DNA of 62,751 bases, from NCBI GenBank assembly GCA_018333955.1, contig JAGXSD010000060.1, positions 1 to 62,751 on the forward strand, given 5' to 3'. How positions within the stretch are numbered: position 1 is the first letter of the stretch; each line of letters begins with the position of its first letter. The position numbers were made by a program, and so were the translations under genes. This DNA is from Erysipelotrichia bacterium (GTDB taxonomy: Bacteria; Bacillota_I; Bacilli_A; Erysipelotrichales; Erysipelotrichaceae). Below, one piece after another: positions 51,080-58,550 of the stretch. Below the pieces are notes generated by a model. The model did no database searches. It was not told the origin of the DNA and saw nothing but the letters and a program-made list of their open reading frames with translations.

Positions 51080-51378
51080 AAACCATTATCTTGTTATGTT
51101 CAGCAGGCATGAGCACAAGCCTACTTGTTAGTAAAATGGAAAAAGAAGCTAAAGAACGAGGATTAGAACTTCATATTGAAGCTTTTGGGACAAGCATGGT
51201 GGATGAAGCCGCACGCGTTGCGGATGTCATTTTACTTGGGCCTCAAGTTCGTTTCCAACTCAATGATGTGAAAAGAAGAGTGAGTGTTCCTGTGGATGCT
51301 ATTAATATGAGAGATTATGGCACTATGAATGGGAAAGCAGTCTTAGACCAAGCTTTACAATTATTAGGAGATCTTTAA
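51076..51378 (+). CDS. chbB: PTS EIIB, lactose/cellobiose type
   Basis: This 100-residue phosphocarrier has its active Cys in IILLCSAGMSTS (residues 4-15) and VILLGPQVRFQ. It receives phosphate from EIIA and phosphorylates sugar at the EIIC encoded at 47478-48785. GGAGAAAG lies before the ATG; coupled overlaps join it to both neighbours. Confidence 0.92.
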   Translation: MKTIILLCSAGMSTSLLVSKMEKEAKERGLELHIEAFGTSMVDEAARVADVILLGPQVRFQLNDVKRRVSVPVDAINMRDYGTMNGKAVLDQALQLLGDL

Positions 51379-51686
51379 TGGAAGGGTTGGAACTTGTAAG
51401 TTTTGAAATTATTTCCGCTGTGGGGATGGCGCGCTCTTGTTTTATTGAAGCAATGAAGAAAGCAAGAGAAGGAAACTTTGATGAAGCAAGGTTACTCATT
51501 GTTGAAGGTGAAGGATATTTTATTGAAGGGCATAAAGCTCATACAAAACTCATTCACTATGAAGCCGGTGGAGAGAAGCTTGTATTAACAATCCTGCTTA
51601 CTCACGCGCAAGATCAGCTCATGAGTGCTGAGACCTTTAAAATTATTGCGGAAGAATTTATACATACATATCAAAAAGTAAACTAA
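51378..51686 (+). CDS. chbA: PTS EIIA, lactose/cellobiose type
   Basis: This 102-residue trimeric helical phosphocarrier has the phospho-His in LLTHAQDQLMSAETFK (about 75-90). It transfers phosphate from HPr to EIIB. Its ATG overlaps the EIIB stop by one base. Confidence 0.92.
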   Translation: MEGLELVSFEIISAVGMARSCFIEAMKKAREGNFDEARLLIVEGEGYFIEGHKAHTKLIHYEAGGEKLVLTILLTHAQDQLMSAETFKIIAEEFIHTYQKVN

Positions 51687-51712
51687 CATACACACCGTGT
51701 ATGTTTTGTTTG
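51685..51712 (+). terminator. Hairpin between EIIA and nagB
   Basis: AACATACAC-ACC-GTGTATGTT forms a 9-bp stem, then TTGTTTG follows. It may partly terminate or set the level of nagB. Confidence 0.7.
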
Positions 51713-51728
51713 AAATGAAAGGGTTAAT

Positions 51729-52460
51729 ATGAAGATTATTGTCTGTGAAAGTGCTCATGAAGTGGCTTTAAAGGCATATGAGGTGTTTAAAAATCAAATA
51801 ACAGTAAAACCACAAAGTATCTTAGGCTTAGCCACTGGTTCTAGTCCTATTCTACTTTATAAAGAATTAATACAAGGATACATAAGAAAAGAAATTTCCT
51901 TTAAAGATGTCATTACTTTTAATCTTGATGAATATGTTGGCATGGATATTTCACATCCACAATCCTATGCCTATTTCATGAAACATTATTTATTTAATCA
52001 TGTGGATATTAATGTTGATAACACACATATCCCTAATGGACTTGCAGAGAATCTAGATTTAGAATGTGCACAGTACCATCAAGCTCTCAGTGAACGTGGT
52101 GTGGATCTTCAATTGTTAGGGATAGGATCTAATGGGCATATTGGATTTAATGAACCTCACACAACATTTGAGAGTAGTGTGCATGTTGTGAAGTTAAAAG
52201 ATAGTACAAGAAATGATAATGCGATTTTCTTTCAATCTATCGAAGAGGTTCCTACTCATGCGTTGAGTATGGGTATACAAGATATTCTTAAATCTAAGAA
52301 AATTGTTTTACTTGCCTGTGGGAAAAAGAAAGCTGAAGCAATTAAGGCTATGATTTTAGGACCCATTGATGAATCATGTCCTGGATCTATCCTACAAACT
52401 CACAATGATGTGACACTAATTCTTGATGAGGAAGCAGCATCCCTCCTAAAGCAGAAGTAA
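51729..52460 (+). CDS. nagB: Glucosamine-6-phosphate deaminase
   Basis: This 243-residue protein has ATGSSPILLYKEL (about 36-48), FNLDEYVGM and GIGSNGHIGFNEP. It turns glucosamine-6-phosphate into fructose-6-phosphate and ammonia. AAAGGG precedes the ATG. It handles the GlcN-6-phosphate released by the GH4 enzyme. No nagA is in the window. Confidence 0.94.
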   Translation: MKIIVCESAHEVALKAYEVFKNQITVKPQSILGLATGSSPILLYKELIQGYIRKEISFKDVITFNLDEYVGMDISHPQSYAYFMKHYLFNHVDINVDNTHIPNGLAENLDLECAQYHQALSERGVDLQLLGIGSNGHIGFNEPHTTFESSVHVVKLKDSTRNDNAIFFQSIEEVPTHALSMGIQDILKSKKIVLLACGKKKAEAIKAMILGPIDESCPGSILQTHNDVTLILDEEAASLLKQK

Positions 52461-52586
52461 TTTTCTTTATATTGCCTAAGTCAATGTCACAAAGATGCGA
52501 AATAGATTATGATTAAGTAAGACAGAGTTCTAGAATAAATAAAAGCATTAATAGAAACTATCCTTAAACGTTGAAAGGAAATAATA

Positions 52587-53501
52587 ATGAACCTTTATTT
52601 AGCATTCGATTTAGGTGGAACATACCTTAAATATGGAATTATTAATGAAGAAGGAATAATCCTTGAAAAAGGAAAGGTTAAAACACCTCAATCAGGTGTT
52701 GAAGAACTATTGTCAACCATTCATTCCATTACTGAAACATTTAAGAAGAAATACAATATAAAGCTAATTGCGATGAGTTCTCCCGGTGCCGTCGATAGTA
52801 AGACTGGAATGATTGGTGGGGAGTCCGCAGTAGAATATATCCATGGTCCAAATATGATGGAGTTAATTAAGAAAGCCACTAACTTAGATGTTTATATTGA
52901 AAATGATGCGAAATGTGCGGCCTTGGCAGAAGTATGGCTAGGACAGGCGAAAGAATATAACGATGTAATCATTGTGGTAATAGGATCAGGTATTGGGGGA
53001 GCGATTGTCAAGGATCGAAAAATCCACTATGGTAAGAATCTTCATGGTGGTGAATTTGGATATATGTTGATCAAGAAGGAGTTAGGAAGCGATCGTTATA
53101 TGAACTGGAGTGAAACCAGTTCAACCATTTCTTTAATCGAAAAAGTCGCAAGAAGAAAGAATGTCTCTATAGATTCCTTAAGTGGAGAAATGATATTTAA
53201 GTTGGCGAGTGAGAATGATATGGATTGCATCATTGAACTCAATGAATGGTATCAAACCTTAGCTATGGGAATATTTAACCTTCAGTATATTTATGATCCT
53301 GAAGTCATCATTATTGGGGGTGGTGTGAGTGAACAACCTAACCTCATCAATGAGATAACCAAGAGAACCAATGATCTAGTAACAAACAATGGATATGCAA
53401 CCGTGTATCCAGTCATTAAACGATGCTTATTTCATAATGATGCGAATTTAATCGGAGCTGTATTTGGTGCAATAAGACACTTGAAAGAACATCAAGTTTA
53501 G
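52587..53501 (+). CDS. ROK-family sugar kinase without the usual zinc cluster
   Basis: This 304-residue protein has the ATP-binding LAFDLGGTYLKYGI (about 4-17), END in YIENDAKCAALAE, GSGIGGAIV and HGGEFGYM. The CxCGxxGC zinc motif of most ROK kinases is absent after EFGYM. It may phosphorylate the GlcNAc or another free sugar released by the GH4 enzyme. AAAGGAAA lies before the ATG. Confidence 0.82.
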   Translation: MNLYLAFDLGGTYLKYGIINEEGIILEKGKVKTPQSGVEELLSTIHSITETFKKKYNIKLIAMSSPGAVDSKTGMIGGESAVEYIHGPNMMELIKKATNLDVYIENDAKCAALAEVWLGQAKEYNDVIIVVIGSGIGGAIVKDRKIHYGKNLHGGEFGYMLIKKELGSDRYMNWSETSSTISLIEKVARRKNVSIDSLSGEMIFKLASENDMDCIIELNEWYQTLAMGIFNLQYIYDPEVIIIGGGVSEQPNLINEITKRTNDLVTNNGYATVYPVIKRCLFHNDANLIGAVFGAIRHLKEHQV

Positions 53502-53519
53502 TAACTTTTTAATAATTTA

Positions 53520-53544
53520 AAAGGAAAGCACAAGCTTTCCTTTA
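53520..53544. terminator. Bidirectional terminator between the ROK and nrdJ genes
   Basis: GGAAAGC and GCTTTCC pair with flanking AAA/TTT, so the stem can serve both convergent genes. Confidence 0.8.
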
Positions 53545-56058
53545 TAATCCACATTTTAACTGAGCATTACAGTTGGTGCATGTATTGCATCCACCAATTT
53601 CCTCCACAACACCTTCAAGACAAATTGGACAAATATCGCCAACTTCATTTCCAATGTCACGGTCTTGACGATCAGCTCTTAAGTCTGTTTTCTTCTTAGG
53701 TTCTTGTTGAGCCTTCACGTCTACTCCAAAGTCTTTCACAATATCAAGTTGTGACCATGTCACTTCTTCATCATTAGTGAGGGATAAGACTTGTGATTCA
53801 CGGGAACCATCCACATAGACTGTTCCACCTTTTGCGCCATTTTTGTATAGACGCTCATAGATAGTTTGAACTTGACGAACTGAGTATCCACGAGGAGCAT
53901 TCACAGTCTTAGATATTGAGGAATCAATCCAGCGTTGAATAGCACATTGTGTATCCGCATGTTCTTCAGGAGATAATTCCATTGCGGCCACAAAGTAATC
54001 AGGGAGTGTTTGTTTTGTGTATTGAGGATTGTAAGATAAGAATTCATCCACAATCGCTGCATTCACTTCGATAAACTTACCAAGACGACCTGAGCGGTAG
54101 TAAGAGAAACTGAAGTAAGGTTCTAAACCAGTTGAGACCCCCACCATAGTTCCGGTTGAACCCGTAGGTGCAATCGTGAGTAAGTGAGAATTACGAATGC
54201 CATATTTTAAGATATCTTCACGAATATCTTGAGATAAGGTTTGCATATAACCAGAGTTAATAAATGCTTCGCGATCAGTAAGGAATGGGAATGAACCTTT
54301 TTCCTTTGCGATATCCACGGAGGTACGATATGCGGTTTCCGCAATGGTTTGGAAAACCGTATTAATCACATCAATGGATTCAGGAGCACCATAGCGTACA
54401 CGAGCCCAGATAAGCATATCATGAAGTCCCATGACTCCTAGACCAACACGACGTTCTCCTAAAGCTTGAACTTTGTTAGGTTCTAAGAAATAAGGTGTAT
54501 CATCAATGACGTTATCTTGCATACGAACACAAGTTGCGACACTAGTTTTTAGATCATCAAGTAATAGCTTACCTGTAGCTTTGTCGACGAAGTTTGCTAG
54601 GTTAATGGCCGCTAAGTTACATACCGAGTATGGTGCAAGTGGTTGTTCACCACAAGGATTGGTGGCGACAACTTTTTGACCATAAGCACGGGCATTCGTC
54701 TTCTCATTCGCATTATCAATAAAGAAGATACCAGGTTCTGCACTATAGGTCGCACAGAAGTTAATAAGATCCCAAATATCACGAGCACGTACAGTGCGAT
54801 AGACCTTCACAGGATAACCTAGTGAAGCCCATTCACGGACATCTCCAATCTTATACCATTCTTTATCATAAAACTCTTTTTGTTCAGGAGTTAAGTGTTC
54901 TAAGTCCGGGAAACGTAAGTCATAAGTGGTGTCATGTTCAACAGCTTGCATAAACTCATCTGTGAGAGTGACGGAAATATTTGCTCCAGATAAGAACTCT
55001 GGATTCACAACTTCTAGATTTCCACCATTAAGTAACATTTCACGGGCATGAGATGCAATATGTTCAGGAACGCTCTTGTTTTCCGCAAGCGATTCATACA
55101 TTTCCTTTTCAATTTTTGAAAGAGGATTAAATTTAAGTTTACGATGAGCTTCTTCACGAACCACCACATCATTAGAATGCTCGGATAACCATTTTAATAC
55201 ACGTGGATTTTGCATCTTAGAAATAATAAATTCAATGATATCAGGATGCCAATCCGCAAGCATAATCATTTGAGCCCCACGGCGAGATCCACCTTGTTCC
55301 ACAAGATGAGTCAAGTTCGCAATATCATTAAGCCAAGAAACTGCGCCACTTGATTTGCCACCGACTCCTTTTGCGGGAGCAGCTTTAGGACGCAGTGTAG
55401 AACCATTGGTTCCGACACCACCCCCACGAGACATGATCTCCATGACTTCTTTACGATGATCTGCGATACCTCCACGAGCATCTTTCACAAAAGGCATGAC
55501 GAAACAGTTAAAGTAGGTGACTTGAGTTCCACTTCCAGCACCATAAAGAACACGTCCAGCCGGAATGATGTTTAATTTTTCAAGTTCTTGTGCGAATATA
55601 TTGCCGTAATGAACACGGGATTCACTCGTTTTTTCGGTGGATGCGAGCGCATGACCAACACGACGAGCGATTTGTTCATAGAATATTTCAAGTGGTTTCT
55701 CAACTTTTTTAAATGGACGAGTGATAATCCCGGTGGCAGCTTCAGATTCACTCTCTAAAGAACCACGCCATTCCTCTTCCAGTTTAATCACCACAACCTC
55801 ATCTTTGCGATCAATCGCAATGACTTCCCCAATACCACGAGACGGGAATTTTGGATCATCCTTCACAATGGTGACGACAATATCATGAACTCCAAGAGTC
55901 TTTAGACTGCGGTCTCTTTGCGAATATCGATCAAGCATAACAAGACGAGACACCCCTTCGTGAGTCGTTTTGAAGCTTTCTTCAATGGGGGAGATATGAG
56001 GGAAATGTGACGAAATATCCTCGTTGAGTTTTGTTAAAGTTTCTAATGAATATTTCAT
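53542..56058 (-). CDS. nrdJ: Adenosylcobalamin-dependent ribonucleotide reductase, class II
   Basis: This 838-residue protein has an N-terminal segment with a KOW-like stretch (about 45-90) and the reductase barrel. PAGRVLYG...YFNCF, NPCGEQPL with the radical Cys and APTGSTGTMVG are present. A C-terminal zinc ribbon (CPIC...CNTCTNC) is typical of NrdJ. It makes deoxynucleotides with B12 and needs no oxygen. AAGGAG 6-11 bases before the ATG at 56058 supports this start over one 36 bases earlier. It lies 77 bases after the adenosyltransferase gene. Confidence 0.94.
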   Translation of the reverse strand: MKYSLETLTKLNEDISSHFPHISPIEESFKTTHEGVSRLVMLDRYSQRDRSLKTLGVHDIVVTIVKDDPKFPSRGIGEVIAIDRKDEVVVIKLEEEWRGSLESESEAATGIITRPFKKVEKPLEIFYEQIARRVGHALASTEKTSESRVHYGNIFAQELEKLNIIPAGRVLYGAGSGTQVTYFNCFVMPFVKDARGGIADHRKEVMEIMSRGGGVGTNGSTLRPKAAPAKGVGGKSSGAVSWLNDIANLTHLVEQGGSRRGAQMIMLADWHPDIIEFIISKMQNPRVLKWLSEHSNDVVVREEAHRKLKFNPLSKIEKEMYESLAENKSVPEHIASHAREMLLNGGNLEVVNPEFLSGANISVTLTDEFMQAVEHDTTYDLRFPDLEHLTPEQKEFYDKEWYKIGDVREWASLGYPVKVYRTVRARDIWDLINFCATYSAEPGIFFIDNANEKTNARAYGQKVVATNPCGEQPLAPYSVCNLAAINLANFVDKATGKLLLDDLKTSVATCVRMQDNVIDDTPYFLEPNKVQALGERRVGLGVMGLHDMLIWARVRYGAPESIDVINTVFQTIAETAYRTSVDIAKEKGSFPFLTDREAFINSGYMQTLSQDIREDILKYGIRNSHLLTIAPTGSTGTMVGVSTGLEPYFSFSYYRSGRLGKFIEVNAAIVDEFLSYNPQYTKQTLPDYFVAAMELSPEEHADTQCAIQRWIDSSISKTVNAPRGYSVRQVQTIYERLYKNGAKGGTVYVDGSRESQVLSLTNDEEVTWSQLDIVKDFGVDVKAQQEPKKKTDLRADRQDRDIGNEVGDICPICLEGVVEEIGGCNTCTNCNAQLKCGL

Positions 56059-56094
56059 ACTCTTCTCCTTAGTTACCTTTTCTAATTCTATCAT

Positions 56095-56116
56095 AAAGTG
56101 GGAACTATCCCACTTT
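56095..56116 (-). repeat. Stable hairpin between the adenosyltransferase and nrdJ genes
   Basis: AAAGTGGGA and TCCCACTTT form a perfect 9-bp stem with a 4-base loop. No U-run follows on minus, so it is more likely an mRNA processing or stability element than a terminator. Confidence 0.55.
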
Positions 56117-56135
56117 GAAAATGATTACATTAAGA

Positions 56136-56603
56136 TTATTTGTTGATCAAAATAAAAACATAATCAGATAAACGATTTAAATAAATACGAATAAGAGGTC
56201 GATCTCCGTGTTCTTTAAATGCTCGAATAGCGACGCGCTCTAGTCGTCGGACTACTGTTCTTAAAATGTTAAGTCGAGCACGGTAAGGGTCATCAAATGG
56301 CCATACAAAACCATTACATTGATCTGCCACTTCTTTGATTCTTGTTTCTAAGGTGTCGATATAGGATTGTGTGAATTCACGCTCATCAATGAATCCAGCT
56401 AAGATGGATGCAATCATACTGAGTTCTTTTTGACGATCTTTAAACTCATCCAGCTTGTCAGGAGCCATGGATTGGTTATAAATGAGGTGGGCCATCACTT
56501 CATCAAGATGTCCAATACAATCCACTAAAGCACTATCTTTTTCAACTCGTGCATTCTTAACCCCGGTTTCCCCTTGATCACCGGTTTTTGTCATGACTTT
56601 CAT
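56136..56603 (-). CDS. ATP:cob(I)alamin adenosyltransferase, PduO type
   Basis: This 155-residue protein opens TKTGDQGETG (phosphate-binding TGD.G.T), has GHLDEVMAH and the ATP/cobalamin-binding TVVRRLERVA and NRLSDYVFI. It adds the adenosyl group that NrdJ needs. It is a little short for the family (about 170-190). Its start overlaps the S-component gene by 26 bases. Confidence 0.85.
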   Translation of the reverse strand: MKVMTKTGDQGETGVKNARVEKDSALVDCIGHLDEVMAHLIYNQSMAPDKLDEFKDRQKELSMIASILAGFIDEREFTQSYIDTLETRIKEVADQCNGFVWPFDDPYRARLNILRTVVRRLERVAIRAFKEHGDRPLIRIYLNRLSDYVFILINK

Positions 56604-57114
56604 ATTTTTCTCCTTGGTACTTCGAGGCTAACTTACACACCACCACTGAAAGTGGGGTAAAAGCTAAACTCGTAATTATATAATTAGATACTGCATGAAT
56701 GATGTCAAAACTTATGCCCTGAATATAATATGCAATCATGGTATTGAAACCATAGAGTACACCATGGTGAAGTGCAAATAGTGCTCCAAATAAAAACCCC
56801 CATAAACCACTTAAGACAGCCCAACGTTCCACATGACTTTTATTGAGTGGTTTAAAAGCATAAATAATGAAGACCCAAACAGGCCAAATCCAAAAATAAC
56901 CAAGAACCCAATCCCCCATACCCCAAATCATCATTTGAAGAATAGTGAATATAAAAGAAACAAGTAAAGTTGCAGTGAGTGGTAAGAACAAGGAAATCAA
57001 AATAAAGAGTAAACTTACAAGTTCGACATTTGGGATGGATGCGAGTGCGACTTGCGCAACAAAAAGCCCAACCGCAAGAAAACTTATGAGAATCCAAGTT
57101 CTTACGCTACGCAT
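56578..57114 (-). CDS. ECF transporter S component, probably for cobalamin
   Basis: This 178-residue protein has about five to six hydrophobic segments and a short basic N-terminus (MRSVRTWILISFLAVG). It resembles S components of energy-coupling-factor transporters. The preceding cobalamin riboswitch and adjacent adenosyltransferase point to vitamin B12 or a precursor, as for CbrT. The shared EcfA/T module is elsewhere in the genome. Confidence 0.75.
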   Translation of the reverse strand: MRSVRTWILISFLAVGLFVAQVALASIPNVELVSLLFILISLFLPLTATLLVSFIFTILQMMIWGMGDWVLGYFWIWPVWVFIIYAFKPLNKSHVERWAVLSGLWGFLFGALFALHHGVLYGFNTMIAYYIQGISFDIIHAVSNYIITSLAFTPLSVVVCKLASKYQGEKYESHDKNR

Positions 57115-57548
57115 TATTCGAAACCTTTAAATGAAAATACAAAGATATTGCCATCTTCTAAAGTCTGATAATCCACGCCTAAACAATAGCCATCTTGCAC
57201 ACATTTTGTGTTATTCTCTGATGTCCATCCCCACCACTTGGGACCTGCAGACATGTTTTCAGTAATTACAGTGTTAATTCCTTGTAGACCACGTCCAAAA
57301 GGATCTGTTTTTGAGCCTGAGAATGTGATTGTGAGTTTTTGTGTCTGGTGTAACTCTTCAAAGAGTTCACCAAGAGTTAATGCATTGGTGTTCACATTAA
57401 GGGTTTGACCAATAGTATCATCTTCAATGATGATGGTAATGTTTTTATCCCCTTCAATGCCTTGTGGTCTTAATAGATATTGCGTTCCTAGAAACAACGC
57501 TATCCCAAGAACCAAAACGGAAACTAATTTTATCCATTGTTTGTTCAT
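57114..57548 (-). CDS. DUF4430-domain (transcobalamin-like) extracytoplasmic protein
   Basis: This 144-residue protein has an N-terminal membrane anchor (WIKLVSVLVLGIALFLGTQY) and then one DUF4430 domain: ITIIIED..., LGELFEEL and KWWGWTSENN. DUF4430 occurs in cobalamin-binding proteins. It probably presents B12 to the ECF S component. AAGGAGT 5 bases before the ATG at 57548 fixes the start. The gene is the first after the riboswitch. Confidence 0.8.
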   Translation of the reverse strand: MNKQWIKLVSVLVLGIALFLGTQYLLRPQGIEGDKNITIIIEDDTIGQTLNVNTNALTLGELFEELHQTQKLTITFSGSKTDPFGRGLQGINTVITENMSAGPKWWGWTSENNTKCVQDGYCLGVDYQTLEDGNIFVFSFKGFE

Positions 57549-57564
57549 ATGGACTCCTTTCGAT

Positions 57565-57587
57565 AAAAAACACATCCAGTGGATGTG
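57565..57587 (-). terminator. Expression-platform terminator of the cobalamin riboswitch
   Basis: On minus, CACATCC-ACT-GGATGTG is followed by TTTTTT, between the aptamer and the first start codon. This indicates control by premature termination when cobalamin is bound. Confidence 0.85.
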
Positions 57588-57611
57588 CAAAAAGACAAGA
57601 GTGTTGCCTTT

Positions 57612-57797
57612 ATAATCTTGCACCCAGAAGATTAAAGATGTCAGTCCATGGCAGGTCTACTGGCTAAAACGTCGTCCTTGCTACTCCCTTCCCATGTCTA
57701 GGCACAGTGGATTGAGTAGGTTGTCAGTTTTACAGTTGCTGGGGCAGCTTTGGCGATCCAAATTCCCTATGAAGCACGTTGTGCACCGTGGCTGATA
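57612..57797 (-). promoter_or_regulatory. Cobalamin riboswitch
   Basis: On minus, the conserved blocks are GGGAATTTGG, GCTGCCCCAGCAACTGTAA (57731-57749) and the B12 box AGCCAGTAGACCTGCC (57650-57665). Spacing and order match the AdoCbl riboswitch family, about 185 bases. It precedes the terminator above and controls the DUF4430, S-component and adenosyltransferase genes, and probably nrdJ. Confidence 0.93.
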
Positions 57798-57802
57798 TCA
57801 TT

Positions 57803-57832
57803 ATTATAGGGTTGAAGTGTCATGCTAAGCAA
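57803..57832 (-). promoter_or_regulatory. Promoter of the cobalamin regulon
   Basis: On minus, TTGCTT (57827-57832) is followed after 18 bases by TATAAT (57803-57808), directly upstream of the riboswitch. Confidence 0.6.
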
Positions 57833-57903
57833 TATGAAAAAGATAATTTATGCATTTCACATATTTTGAACCAGGTATGTTAAAATAGGGGCGAGGTAAA
57901 TGT

Positions 57904-58536
57904 ATGAATTATGCTGTATTGCTTTTAGCTGCTGGAAAAGGAACACGATCGGGATTAGGCTACGATAAGATGTTTATGGTGCTTAAAAACGGTAAAACGG
58001 TATTACAACATTCCATGGAACTTTTCTTATCTGATCCACGTTGTCAAGAGATTGTTGTGGTGACGAATAAAAAAGACATGCCAAAAATATTGAAGTCTGC
58101 TGAGAGTGGCCATGTGGTCATGGTGAATGGGGGTGTTCGTCGTCAAGATTCCGTGATTAATGGACTTATGGCGATTAAGGAAGAAACCGTGCTTATTCAT
58201 GATGGTGCACGTCCTTATTTATCCCTTGATGAAATCGATGCTTTGCTTGAAGCAATGAACACTGAGGAAGCAGCTATTCTTGGAGTTGCGCCACGAGGAT
58301 CAGTAAAGAAAGTTGTCGATGGGTATATATCAAAATCTATTGATAAAACCACCCATGTGATTGCTCAGACGCCTCAAGCATTTAGAACACAGTTTATTAT
58401 TAAGTGTTACTTAAAAGCTGAACAAATGAGACTTGAAGCGGATGATGATGCTGAGATTGTTGAACTTGTATCACAAGCCAAGATTAAAGTGGTATTAGGC
58501 TCACGAAATAATGAGCGAATCAATGTGGTGAGTTAA
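57904..58536 (+). CDS. ispD: 2-C-methyl-D-erythritol 4-phosphate cytidylyltransferase
   Basis: This 210-residue protein has the nucleotidyltransferase start LLLAAGKGTRSG (about 6-17), HDGARPYLS and AQTPQAFRTQ. It makes CDP-methylerythritol in the MEP isoprenoid route. The family relative TarI is less likely because teichoic-acid genes are absent nearby. GAGG lies 8 bases before the ATG. Confidence 0.85.
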   Translation: MNYAVLLLAAGKGTRSGLGYDKMFMVLKNGKTVLQHSMELFLSDPRCQEIVVVTNKKDMPKILKSAESGHVVMVNGGVRRQDSVINGLMAIKEETVLIHDGARPYLSLDEIDALLEAMNTEEAAILGVAPRGSVKKVVDGYISKSIDKTTHVIAQTPQAFRTQFIIKCYLKAEQMRLEADDDAEIVELVSQAKIKVVLGSRNNERINVVS

Positions 58537-58550
58537 AAGGAGAATAATTA

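Noticed and set aside
57904-58536. TarI (ribitol-phosphate cytidylyltransferase) instead of IspD
   Set aside because: No TarJ or teichoic-acid genes are adjacent; the motifs fit both families, so IspD is kept as the simpler call with reduced confidence.
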